DNA from: JACDER01 sp963842575
GTDB taxonomy: Bacteria; Actinomycetota; Thermoleophilia; Gaiellales; Gaiellaceae
Assembly (NCBI GenBank): GCA_963842575.1
Contig: CAWJGS010000004.1
Location: 1 to 64,000, forward strand
Direction: 5' to 3'
Length of the DNA: 64,000 nt
The notes under the pieces are model-generated. The model searched no databases. It was given only the letters and a program-made list of their open reading frames with translations, and was not told where the DNA came from. The position numbers and the translations under genes are program-made. Positions 51,097 through 60,128 of the stretch are shown here, one piece after another (positions within the stretch are counted from its first letter, which is position 1; every line of letters starts with the position of its first letter).

Positions 51097-51722
51097 TGTC
51101 CCAGCAGCGCGAGCACGGCGAGCACGCGGCGGTTGTCGTCTGATGTATCCGGGAGCCGGAGCTTCAGGAAGATGGACTGCACGTGACGTTCGACCGCCCG
51201 CGTGCTCAGGAACAGCTCCTTCGCGATCGCGCGATTCGAGCGCCCCTCCGCGACCAGGGACAGCACGCTCCGCTCCCGGTCGGTGAGCTCGTCCAAGGCA
51301 GAGCGGCGATGCCCGCCGACGAGGCTCTTCACCACCTCCGGGTCGAAGGCCGTGCCTCCGCCCGCGACGCGCTCGACGGCGTCCACGAACTCCGCCACAT
51401 CCCGTACGCGGTCCTTCAGGAGGTAGCCGACACCCGAGGCGTCGTCGCCGACCAGCTCGAGCAGATAGGTCGCCTCGAGGTGTTGCGAGAGCACGAGCAC
51501 CGCCACGTCCGGGAACGACGAGCGGATCTCAGCGGCGGCCGCCAGCCCCTCTTCCCCGTAGCCGGGCGGCATGCGCACGTCCACGATCGCGACATCCGGC
51601 GAGTACGAGCGGACCTTCAGCAGCAGGTCGTCCGCGTCACCGGCGCGCCCCACGACGACGTGGCCCGCCTCCTCCAGCAGCGACGCGATCCCCTCCCGCA
51701 GCAGGGCATTGTCGTCCGCCAC
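51093..51722 (-). CDS. NarL/LuxR-family response regulator
   Basis: Two-component DNA-binding regulator of 209 residues. Receiver domain: ADDNALLREGIASLL with acidic pocket, the phospho-acceptor Asp in VAIVDVRMPP near residue 49, a VLVLSQHLEATYLLELV switch and LLKDRV with the conserved Lys. The C-terminal LuxR domain is LTDRERSVLSLVAEGRSNRAIAKELF. The start is GTG 51722; no better start exists upstream in frame. It is divergent from the sensor kinase gene (about 83 bp) and overlaps the cyclase gene by CTGA, so it heads the putative peptide operon. Confidence 0.93.
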   Translation of the reverse strand: MADDNALLREGIASLLEEAGHVVVGRAGDADDLLLKVRSYSPDVAIVDVRMPPGYGEEGLAAAAEIRSSFPDVAVLVLSQHLEATYLLELVGDDASGVGYLLKDRVRDVAEFVDAVERVAGGGTAFDPEVVKSLVGGHRRSALDELTDRERSVLSLVAEGRSNRAIAKELFLSTRAVERHVQSIFLKLRLPDTSDDNRRVLAVLALLGH

Positions 51723-51805
51723 GACGACCCGCAGTGACTGCGCACGCTCATCCGAGAGGTGTAACGTCGCTCGTGGCCATGGAAGGGCTAGGAGGGGAGC
51801 CCCCG

Positions 51806-53324
51806 ATGATCGCCGACCGACGTGATCTCCAGAGCGTCGAGCATGCAGTTGCGCGGATCCTCGCGCAATCCGACCAGCCTGTCGAGGTCTATGAAGCGGC
51901 GCTCGAGGCGATCGGCCGTCCCCTGGGTTGGGAATTCGGGGCCGTGTGGGAGGTCGACCGCCAGAGCGGCGCTCTGCACTGCATCAGGACCTGGAACATT
52001 GCGGAGCGGCGCCGTCGCCCGCGAGTTCGTCGCACTCACCGAGCGGCTGACGTTCGCCCCCGGCGTGGGGCTCCCTGGCCGGGTTCTCGAGACGGGCCAG
52101 GCCGCCTGGATCTTCGACGCGCCCGAGGACGGGAACTTCCCGCGCGCGGAGGCGGCGCAGCGGGCGGGTCTGCACGCCGCGTTCTGCTTCCCCCTCCGCA
52201 GCGCCGGAGGCTGCACGGGCATGATCGAGTTCTTCTCGCATGAGCGCCGCGAGCCGGATCGCGAGGTGCTGGCGACGATGGACCTGCTGGGGAGCCTGAT
52301 CGGCCAGTTTGTCGCGCGGCGTCAGGCCGAAGAGGACGTGCGCGCGAACGAGTCACGACTCCGGGCGATGCTCGAGGCGGCCCTCGACGCGGTCGTGACC
52401 ATGGATCACTCCGGCCGCGTCGTCGGCTGGAACCACGCTGCCACCGCGATCTTCGGCTACCACCCGAACGAAGTGATCGGGCGCGAGATGGCGGAGGTGA
52501 TCGTCCCACCCTCCCTGCGCCGGGCACACCGGCGGGGCCTCGCCCGCGCGCTCGAAGGCCAGCCACCGAAAATCCTCGACCGGCGGCTCGAGCTGACGGG
52601 GATGCGCCGCGACGGGACGGAGTTTCCGGTCGAACTGACGATCACGCGGATCGCGCTGCCCGGGCCGCCGATGTTCACCGGCTACCTGCGGGACATCACC
52701 GAGCGCGTCCGTGCGGAACAGGCGCTGCGCGAGTCGCGCGTACGGCTGCTCGAGGTGGCGGACGAGGAGCGGAAGCGGATCCAGCGCAATTTGCACGACG
52801 GCGCGCAGCAGCGGATCACCGCCGTCCTGCTCAACCTCGGCCGGCTGCGGGAGCGGCCGGAGGAGCGGAAGGAGCTGCTCACGGCGGCGATCGACGAGCT
52901 CGCCACCGGACTCGAGGAGATCCGGGCGCTCGCGAGCGGCCTGCATCCGGCGGTCCTCGCCGAACGGGGGCTCGTGCCGGCGCTCCGCGCGCTCGTCCTC
53001 GCCTCTCCGATCGAGGTCGAGTTGGCCACGGTTCCGGCCGAGCGCTTGCCCGAGCAGGTCGAGGCGGCCGCGTACTACGTCGTCGCCGAGGCGCTCGCGA
53101 ACGTCCAGAAGCATGCCGGCGCGTCACGGGTGGTCGTCCACGCCTCGACCGGCGAGAACCGCCTGGTGGTCGAGGTCGAGGACGACGGAGTCGGCGGAGC
53201 CGACGTGGACGGAGAGGGACTGCGCGGGCTCGCGGACAGGGTCGAAGCGCTTGGCGGCCGCCTCTCGCTCGACAGTCCCCCAGGCGGCGGCACGCGCCTG
53301 CTCGCGGAAATCCCGCTCACCTAA
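51806..53324 (+). CDS. GAF-PAS histidine kinase of the NarX/DesK type (frameshift near 52000)
   Basis: Cytoplasmic sensor kinase of about 505 residues when joined, no transmembrane segment. GAF-like domain in the first about 170 residues (AVWEVDRQSGALHCIRTW, then after a shift near 52000 VALTERLTFAPGVGLPGRVL); a PAS domain (MLEAALDAVVTMDHSGRVVG, TGYLRDITERVRAEQ); HisKA_3 with the phospho-accepting His in RNLHDGAQQRI; and an HATPase with ALANVQKHAGAS, VEDDGVGG and GGRLSLDSPPGGGTRL. ATG 51806 follows GGAGGGG by 8 bp. It is the likely partner of the divergent response regulator. Confidence 0.88.
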
Positions 53325-53441
53325 CCGCCGGAAGACTGGCGGTTTTCCGCCACCGATCGGGCGGCGTGCCCCATGGCCGCGGCCGCGCCCAGGCGTGAGT
53401 CTGGATGCACGACATCCATGGAACTACGAAAGGAGCATCCA

Positions 53442-56104
53442 GTGAAACGCAGAACACATCATCCTCACTTCTTTAGTCGCAGTACTCGGCGTCATGGCGT
53501 TCGGTGCGACCGACGCCTTCGCGTCCTACTTCAAGTTCAACCATTCGACCGGCCAGATGACGTACACGGAGTCGGGTTTTCCGGGTACGTCACCCGCGAA
53601 CGACGTGCGGGTCCACGTCGACCCGACCGTGAACGGCTTCTACTTCATCGACGACGTCAACGACGTCGTCGCGCAGGAGCCGAGCGGCGATCTCTGGAAG
53701 TACTGCTACATCCACGACTACCACGGCTGGCAGCTCGGGAAGGCCATCATCTGGTTTCACGAGTGGTCGTGCCCGGCGTCGAGCATCGTGATCCAGACCG
53801 AAGCGGGAGATGACACGATTACGGTGGACGACGCGGTCAAGATCCCGACGACGCTCGAGGGCGGGGCCGGCATCGACTGGATCTACGGCGGCGGCGGGCC
53901 GGACCTGATCCAGGGCGGCTGCACGCAATCCGACCCGAATTACCCCTGCTCGAGCTACCTCGACGTCGTGTTGGGCGGCGCGGGCAAAGACGAGATTCAC
54001 GGGGGCAACGGCGGCGACATCCTGCACGGTGGGCTCGACAACGACACGCTCGACGGGGGCGCGGGACAGGACTCCGTCTACGGCGACGGCGGCGACGACC
54101 TCGTCGGCGGCGGCCCGGGCGCGGACAAGATCTTCGGGAGCGACGGGACCGATATCGCCGACTACTCGAACGCGTCGAGCTTCGTGACCGCCTCGCTGGA
54201 CGGAAACGCCAACGACGGCGGGAACGAGGACAACGCAAAGGACACGATCGAGCCCGACGTCGAGGGCATTCAGGGCGGCCCCCAGGGCGACTCGCTCGTC
54301 GGCAACGACCTGCCGAACATCCTCAGAGGCGGCGGGGGCGACGACAACATCTCCGGTGCCGGCGGGGACGACATCCTGTCCGGACAGGCCGGCGGCGACA
54401 CCATTCGTCCCGGGCTCGGGCTGGACAACGTCTACGGCGGCAGCGACGCCAACTCCTACCACCCGGACACGGTCACCTACGACGAGCGGACGAATCCCGT
54501 CAACGTGAGCCTCGACGGCCTCGCGAACGACGGCGAGGCAGGCGAGAACGACATGATCGCCTCGGACGTCGAGAACCTGATCGGCGGATCGGGGAAGGAC
54601 ACGCTGACCGGCAACGGGCACGGCAACATGCTGGACGGCGGCAGCGACGACGACACGCTCGTCGGCAACGGCGGAGGCTCGGTCGGCCCGGGCCTGGGGT
54701 CCGTCCCCGATGTGCTCCACGGCGGCTACGGACAGGACGTGCTCGACGGCGGGCCTGCAGGGACCGGCGTCCGGGACACGATCGACGGTGGACAGGGCAC
54801 CGACCTGGTCACGTACGCCTCCCGCACCGGCGGCGTCGAGATCTACCTCGACGGCCCGCAGAACGAAGGCGAGGACGACATCACCGGGGTGGAGAACGTC
54901 AAGGCCGGAGCGGGCGACGACCTGATCGTCGGAAACGACGGCCAGAACACGCTCCTCGGCTACGCCGGCAACGACACGATCGGCGGCAACGGCGGCCCCG
55001 ACGTCCTCGGCGGCGGCATCGGCAACGACAACCTCTTCGGCGACGCGGGCCACGACGTCCTCTCGGCCGGCGACGGAGCCGACACGATGAACGGCGGCTA
55101 CGGCGACGACTTCATCAGCGGCCACGAGGGAATCGACACCGTCAGCTACGCGGACAGCGGTTCGGCCGTCACTGTCTCGCTCGACAACGCGTACAACGAC
55201 GGCTCGGCCGGCGAGGGCGACAACGTGCTCGACGACACCGAGAACGTGATCGGCAGCGCTTACGGCGACAAGATCACCGGCAGCCTGTCCAACAACAAGC
55301 TCGTCGGCGGTCTCGGCCCCGACCAGCTGACCGGCGGCGGCGGTGCCGACATGCTCGACGGCGGCTCGAACGCCGACACGCTCGCCGGCAGTGACGGGCC
55401 GGACACGCTCATCGGCGGAACCGAGAACGACCAGCTCTCGGGCGACGGTGGGTACGACACGCTCCGCGGCGGCCCCGGCACCGACAGGCTGGAAGGCGGG
55501 CAGCGATCCGGACATCGCCGACTTCTCCACCTCGGCGTCTCCGGTGACGGTCTCCCTCGCGGCCGGATCCGCCTCGGGCGAGGGGACGGACACGCTGATC
55601 GGCGTCGAAGGCGCCTACGGGTCCCCCTTCAACGACAAGCTGGTGGGCGACGCGAACGCCAACACGCTCTCCGGCTTCGAAGGAGACGACACGATCATGG
55701 GCGGCGCCGGCCCCGACCACCTGTTCGGGGCGGCGGGCAACGACACGCTGAACGGCGAGCTCGGAAACGACGAGATCAACGGCAACTCGGGGACCGACAC
55801 GGTCACCTACGCCAACGCACCGGCCGGCGTCACCGTCGACCTGTCGACCTACGCCGCCGGCGCGACCGGTGGCTCGGGCAACGATTGGCTTCCGGGCGTC
55901 GAAAACGTCACCGGCTCCGCGTTCGTGGACTCGATCACCGGCTCCTCGGCCGCGAACATCCTTCTCGGAGGCGGCGGCAACGACACGCTCGCCGGGCTCG
56001 GCGGAGACGACAACCTCGACGGTGGGGCGAACGTCGACTCCGTAGACGGCGGAGTGAACACCGACTCCTGCCTCGGCGAGACGCGCGTCAACTGCGAGAA
56101 GTAG
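53442..56104 (+). CDS. Secreted RTX-type calcium-binding repeat protein (frameshifts near 53458 and 55497)
   Basis: Large exported protein of about 885 residues. A GTG at 53442 with Shine-Dalgarno AAAGGAG begins VKRRTH, and after a shift near 53458 a hydrophobic segment LVAVLGVMAFGATDAFA completes a signal peptide. The body is made of dozens of GG-x-G-x-D-x-L/I-x calcium-binding nonapeptides (GGAGKDEIHGGNGGD, GGYGDDFISGHEG and similar) interleaved with VTVSLD-x-x-NDG modules. Near 55497 the frame shifts again and the same modules continue to VNCEK at 56104. Such beta-roll proteins fold outside the cell on binding Ca2+. No protease or adhesin domain is visible. A strong hairpin follows the stop. 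Confidence 0.87.
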
Positions 56105-56129
56105 CGCAGCCAGGAAACGCAGCCCACCT

Positions 56130-56157
56130 GAAGGAGCCCCGGAGACGGGGCTCCTTC
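56130..56157. terminator. Intrinsic-type hairpin between the RTX and AhpD-like genes
   Basis: GAAGGAGCCCC-6 nt-GGGGCTCCTTC is a perfect 11-bp stem, 25 bp after the RTX stop and 8 bp before the stop of the convergent gene. It probably terminates both transcripts, though neither side has a clear T-run. Confidence 0.7.
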
Positions 56158-56165
56158 GCGTGTGG

Positions 56166-56672
56166 CTAAACCGTGGCGATAGGGCGGCCGACGACCAGCG
56201 CCTCGCGGAGCCCCGGGTCGAGCTGGCCGTAACTCGCGTCCGGCAGGACTCCCATCGCGTCCAGCGTCTTCGAGAAGAAGCAGCGGGCGGCCGCTGCGAG
56301 GACGACGTCCATGATGTCAGTCTCCGACAACCCGAGGTCGCGGAGCGGCTGAAGGTCGGCGTCGTCGATCGCGGCCGCGTCGTCGACCACGCGCTCGGCC
56401 AGATCCATCACCGCCACGTCGACCTCGTCGAGGCCGGCGGAGCGATGGTCGAGGGCGATCTCGCGAACCGGCTCGTTGAACCGCTCGATCAGCACCGTGC
56501 CGTGCGAGAGACAGCAGTAGCTCGAGCGGAGCCGCCGGGCGGCCGCCAGCGTCGCAAGCTCGTAGCGCCGCAGGTCCATTCCTTCCTTGATTGCGGTGTT
56601 CAGCTGCACCCAGGCGGCCAGGACCTCGGGCCGCTCGTCGAATGCTCGCCCCGCATTCTCAGGCATCGACAT
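56166..56672 (-). CDS. Carboxymuconolactone decarboxylase/AhpD-family protein
   Basis: A 168-residue all-helical protein of the CMD/AhpD superfamily, often with alkylhydroperoxidase activity. The active-site block is LRSSYCCLSHGTVL with C53, C54 and H57, instead of the canonical C-x2-C-x3-H, so the thiol pair is adjacent rather than spaced. Other features: a DEVDVAVMDLAERVVDDAAAI helix and LGLSETDIMDVVLAAAARCFF. It is downstream of an XRE regulator (39 bp) and near a divergent peroxiredoxin, which supports a role in peroxide defence. Confidence 0.85.
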   Translation of the reverse strand: MSMPENAGRAFDERPEVLAAWVQLNTAIKEGMDLRRYELATLAAARRLRSSYCCLSHGTVLIERFNEPVREIALDHRSAGLDEVDVAVMDLAERVVDDAAAIDDADLQPLRDLGLSETDIMDVVLAAAARCFFSKTLDAMGVLPDASYGQLDPGLREALVVGRPIATV

Positions 56673-56711
56673 GCCCGCATTGTGCCCGTCAGGCGCGGGC
56701 CGCCCGGAGGG

Positions 56712-56927
56712 CTAGCTGTTCCGGCGAGTGAACTCCTCCACCGGACGTCCCAACCACTGAGTCAGGAAGAGGATGCCGTCGGTTTCGAACCTTCCGTTGG
56801 CCCGCAATCGCCGGATGGTCCCGCTGTTCACACCGACCTCGGCGGCGACCTGGTTCCAGGTCAGCCCACGGCGCGCTCTCTCGGTGTCGAGGGCGGCGTA
56901 CAGGGCCGGTGGGTCCAAGCGGCGCAC
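56712..56927 (-). CDS. XRE-family helix-turn-helix protein
   Basis: A 71-residue single-domain DNA-binding protein from a GTG at 56927. The XRE/Cro helix-turn-helix is RGLTWNQVAAEVGVNSGTIRR at about 19-39, with a following GRFETDGILFLTQWL helix. It is the first gene of a pair with the AhpD-like gene and is divergent from the peroxiredoxin gene, so it may regulate both; no operator could be picked out with confidence in the 116-bp gap. Confidence 0.85.
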   Translation of the reverse strand: MRRLDPPALYAALDTERARRGLTWNQVAAEVGVNSGTIRRLRANGRFETDGILFLTQWLGRPVEEFTRRNS

Positions 56928-57043
56928 GATCAGATCGTATGCCCCGCTCCCGCGAGCGAATACCGGTCATCGCGGACGGAAGAAACCATGGGAGGTACGC
57001 GTTTAGTAGACAATCATCGAGCAGCGAAAACGAGGAGGGAACA

Positions 57044-57700
57044 ATGGCACTCACTATCGGAGATACGGCCCCTGACTTCCAGGCCGAGAGCACCGAGGGA
57101 CCGATCAGCTTCCACGACTGGATCGGCGACTCGTGGGCCGTCCTGTTCTCGCACCCGAAGGACTTCACGCCGGTGTGCACGACCGAGCTCGGCTACATGG
57201 CCTCGATCCAGCCCGAGTTCGAGAAGCGAAACGTCAAGGTGATCGGCCTGTCGGTCGACACGACCAGCGACCACGAAGGCTGGGCGAAGGACATCGAGGA
57301 GACGCAGGGCACCGCGCCCAACTACCCGATCATCGCCGACCACGACTTCAGCGTCTCGAAGCAGTACGGGATGCTCCCGGCCGAGGTCGAGGGCGACCCG
57401 AAGAGCCGGACGCCGATGGACAACCAGACCGTCCGCAACGTGTTCGTCATCGGCCCGGACAAGAAGATCAAGCTGATCCTCGTCTACCCGATGACCACGG
57501 GGCGCAACTTCGACGAGGTGCTGCGCGTGATCGACTCGCTGCAGCTGACCGCGAACCACCGTGTGGCAACGCCGGTCAACTGGCAGCAGGGCGAGGACGT
57601 GATCATCGCCGGCTCGGTCTCGAACGACGAGGCCAAGGAGATCTTCGGCGACTGGGAGGAACCGAAGCCGTACATCCGGATCGTCCCCCAGCCGCAGTAG
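57044..57700 (+). CDS. 1-Cys peroxiredoxin (Prx6 type)
   Basis: Thiol peroxidase of 218 residues. The peroxidatic Cys is C45 in HPKDFTPVCTTELG; the Prx6-specific C-terminal domain follows (TPMDNQTVRNVFVIG, TGRNFDEVLRVIDSLQLTA, ATPVNWQQGEDVIIAG), and the resolving Cys of 2-Cys enzymes is absent. Strong Shine-Dalgarno GAGGAGGGA at 57031. It is reduced by an external thiol donor in related proteins. It lies beside an AhpD-like gene and an XRE regulator, forming an antioxidant locus. Confidence 0.96.
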   Translation: MALTIGDTAPDFQAESTEGPISFHDWIGDSWAVLFSHPKDFTPVCTTELGYMASIQPEFEKRNVKVIGLSVDTTSDHEGWAKDIEETQGTAPNYPIIADHDFSVSKQYGMLPAEVEGDPKSRTPMDNQTVRNVFVIGPDKKIKLILVYPMTTGRNFDEVLRVIDSLQLTANHRVATPVNWQQGEDVIIAGSVSNDEAKEIFGDWEEPKPYIRIVPQPQ

Positions 57701-57703
57701 AGG

Positions 57704-60076
57704 TCAGTCCCGCTTCAACAGCCGCATGAGCTCATAGGGCAGCGCCCGGTCGCCGACGATCCGGGTCAACCCCTGCAGCATCGCCGTCCGCGGGTTCTGC
57801 TGCCCGCGTAGCAGCCGCAGGAGGAGGTGCGGGTCGGCGGTCTCGACGACCGTGTCCGCCCGCGCGCGCTTGCGCGTGACGGTGACGCCCCCCGCCGCGA
57901 CGCTGACGTGCCAGGGCTCGAGCCCCTCCACGTCGAAGCGGATCGTCCCGCTCACGTGTTTCGCCCGCTCGAGATCGACCAGGGCGGGCAGCGAGTCGAA
58001 GAACTCGTTCAGCTCGGCCACGTCCGGCGAGGACGGCGCGGCCTCCCCCATTCCTCCGGCGTCCGCCTGGCCCCAGCGGCCGGGGATACCCGTGAGCGAG
58101 AGCTTTCCGATCTTCGCGGGGAGGTGCGGATCGGAGCGGAGCTCGTCGCCGTCCGGTTCGAGACCGAGGAGCGTGCGGATGAGCAGCAGCGGCGTGCCGG
58201 AGGCCCATGCCTGCGGGCTGCAGGCGGTTGGATACTCGACCGGGAAGCGGGTCTCCTCGCGCGGGTAGCCGGCGAACGCCTCGGGGAGCCGGCCGTCGAA
58301 GTAGGTCGCCGCCTCGAGCAGCGCCCCGGCGATCTGCGCGGCCTCCTCCCGATAGCCGTAGCGGGCCAGGCCGGCCACGATGAGCGAGTTGTCGTGCGGC
58401 CAGACGGTGCCGAGGTGGTAGCCGATCGGGTTGTAAGTCACCTCGTCGGCGGACATCGTGCGCACGCCCCATCCGGAGTACAGACCCGGGCCGAGGAGGT
58501 GCCGCACGACGGCCTGCGCCTTGTCGTCGTCGACGATGCCGCTCCAGAGCAGGTGGCCGATGTCGGACGCGATCGAGTCCATCTTCCGCTTCTCGCCGTC
58601 CAGCGCGAGCGCGAAGCAGTCGAGCTCCGTGACCCAGAAGTCGCGGTTGAAGCGCTCCTTCAGCTCCGCCGCTTCCTGTTCGAGCCGCTCGGCCAGCTCC
58701 TCGTCGCCCCAGTGCTCGCGCGCGAGCCGCGCGCAGCGCAGCTTGGCGTCGTACACGTAGCCCTGGATCTCGCAGACGGCGCGCGGCACGGACGCGATCG
58801 CGCCGTGCCCGTCGACGATCGACGTATGCGAGTCCTTCCAGCACTGGTTGTCGAGCCCGGTCTTGGTGTTGCGCCGCTGATACTCGACGTAGCCGTCGCC
58901 GTCGAGATCCCCGTACTTGTCGATCCACTCGAGGGCCGCGCGCGCCTCGGGCTCGAACCGCTTAACCAGGTCGGCGTCACCCGTCCAGCGCTCGTACTCG
59001 TCGAGGACGATCAGGAAGAGCGGCGTCGAGTCGACCGAGCCGAAGTAAGGCGAATGCGGCCGCTCCTCGAACGCGGTGAGCTCGCCGAAGCGGAGCTCGT
59101 GCAGGATCTTGCCCGGCTCGGCGTCGCGGAAGGCGTCGTCGCCGGTGGCCTGAAAGAGAGCGAGTGAGGTGAGCGTCGCCTGCGCGAGCTCGGGGACGTA
59201 CGGCAAGGCCTGATAGCTCGTGATGAGGCTGTCCCGGCCGAAGAGCGCCATGAACCACGGAAGGCCCGCGGCCGGCACAGCCTGGCCTTCCCGCAGAACC
59301 GCCGGATAGAAGCGCAGCGCCGCGAGATCCACAAGGCTGCGCCCGTAGACCTCCTCGAGCTCGCGCCAGTCGGACTCGAGTACCGGCGCGCCGGCCAGCC
59401 ACTCCTCCAGGCTCGCGGCGCCCTCCGGCTTCGCCTCCGACTCCCCGTGCCGGTACCGCGGCCGCTCGAGCGGCTGCGGATCGCCCGAGAGCGCCGGGAC
59501 GATGTCGAAACACGTGCTCCAGCTCTCGTGCGCCTCGATGCGGATGCGGAAGGTGATTCCGTCCTCGTCCAGCTCCGCCTCCGGTGCGGTCGCGCTGATC
59601 CACGTCTCGCGCACGTAGCGCTCCCGGGTGTAGCGCAGGACGATGCGACCGCCTTCGACGTGCTGCGTGTTCGTGCCCTTCTTCTCCAGCGCGTCCTTGA
59701 CCTCGAAGAGGTCCGCGAAATCGGCCCCGACGTCAACGCGCACCTCGAGCTCGATGGGCTCGCGGCCGTGGTTCATCACCGTCAGGTCCTCGTGGAACCC
59801 GTCCCCCACGAAACGTTGCCGCAGCACCGAGACGGACGAGTCGGTGTACACCGTCCCCGTCCCGCGCACGAGGAAGAACTGCGCATAGGCGTAGTGGACG
59901 TCGTCGGTCGAGAGCGCAGACAGGCCCTCGCCGTCGATCCTCAACCGCCAGCGTGAGAGGAAGCGGGTGTCGTGGTAGAAGAGCCCCTGGGGGTCACGCG
60001 GGGAGGCGTCGACGTCGCCGCTGCGGTCGCTGACGACGAAGGTGCTGCCCTGGAGGCTGCTGACGGTCGGGCCCAC
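57704..60076 (-). CDS. Glycogen-debranching-type amylo-alpha-1,6-glucosidase with a C-terminal SCP2 domain
   Basis: A 790-residue cytoplasmic glycosidase. Residues 1-210 form the GDE_N_bis-type beta domain (DPQGLFYHDTRFLSRWRLRI); 230-660 are an (alpha/alpha)6 barrel with FMALFGRDSLITSYQAL, DGDGYVEYQRRNTKTGL, NQCWKDSHTS, GIVDDDKAQ and NPIGYHLGTVWPHDNSLI. The C-terminal about 100 residues (EPWHVSVAAGGVTVTRKRA, then LLRGQQNPRTAMLQGLTRIVGD) look like an SCP2 sterol-carrier-like domain, which is unusual on such an enzyme. It may debranch glycogen or a related glucan. ATG 60076. The end is 3 bp from the peroxiredoxin stop. Confidence 0.88.
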   Translation of the reverse strand: MGPTVSSLQGSTFVVSDRSGDVDASPRDPQGLFYHDTRFLSRWRLRIDGEGLSALSTDDVHYAYAQFFLVRGTGTVYTDSSVSVLRQRFVGDGFHEDLTVMNHGREPIELEVRVDVGADFADLFEVKDALEKKGTNTQHVEGGRIVLRYTRERYVRETWISATAPEAELDEDGITFRIRIEAHESWSTCFDIVPALSGDPQPLERPRYRHGESEAKPEGAASLEEWLAGAPVLESDWRELEEVYGRSLVDLAALRFYPAVLREGQAVPAAGLPWFMALFGRDSLITSYQALPYVPELAQATLTSLALFQATGDDAFRDAEPGKILHELRFGELTAFEERPHSPYFGSVDSTPLFLIVLDEYERWTGDADLVKRFEPEARAALEWIDKYGDLDGDGYVEYQRRNTKTGLDNQCWKDSHTSIVDGHGAIASVPRAVCEIQGYVYDAKLRCARLAREHWGDEELAERLEQEAAELKERFNRDFWVTELDCFALALDGEKRKMDSIASDIGHLLWSGIVDDDKAQAVVRHLLGPGLYSGWGVRTMSADEVTYNPIGYHLGTVWPHDNSLIVAGLARYGYREEAAQIAGALLEAATYFDGRLPEAFAGYPREETRFPVEYPTACSPQAWASGTPLLLIRTLLGLEPDGDELRSDPHLPAKIGKLSLTGIPGRWGQADAGGMGEAAPSSPDVAELNEFFDSLPALVDLERAKHVSGTIRFDVEGLEPWHVSVAAGGVTVTRKRARADTVVETADPHLLLRLLRGQQNPRTAMLQGLTRIVGDRALPYELMRLLKRD

Positions 60077-60128
60077 GGGCCCGGAGATTAGGCAGGCCGC
60101 GCTTTGGCGTGCAACCGCAACGACGGCG

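Noticed and set aside
53494..56169. CRISPR-like or DNA-level tandem repeat array in the RTX gene
   Set aside because: The periodicity is at protein level (GGxGxDxL nonapeptides) with degenerate DNA; no constant repeats and spacers.
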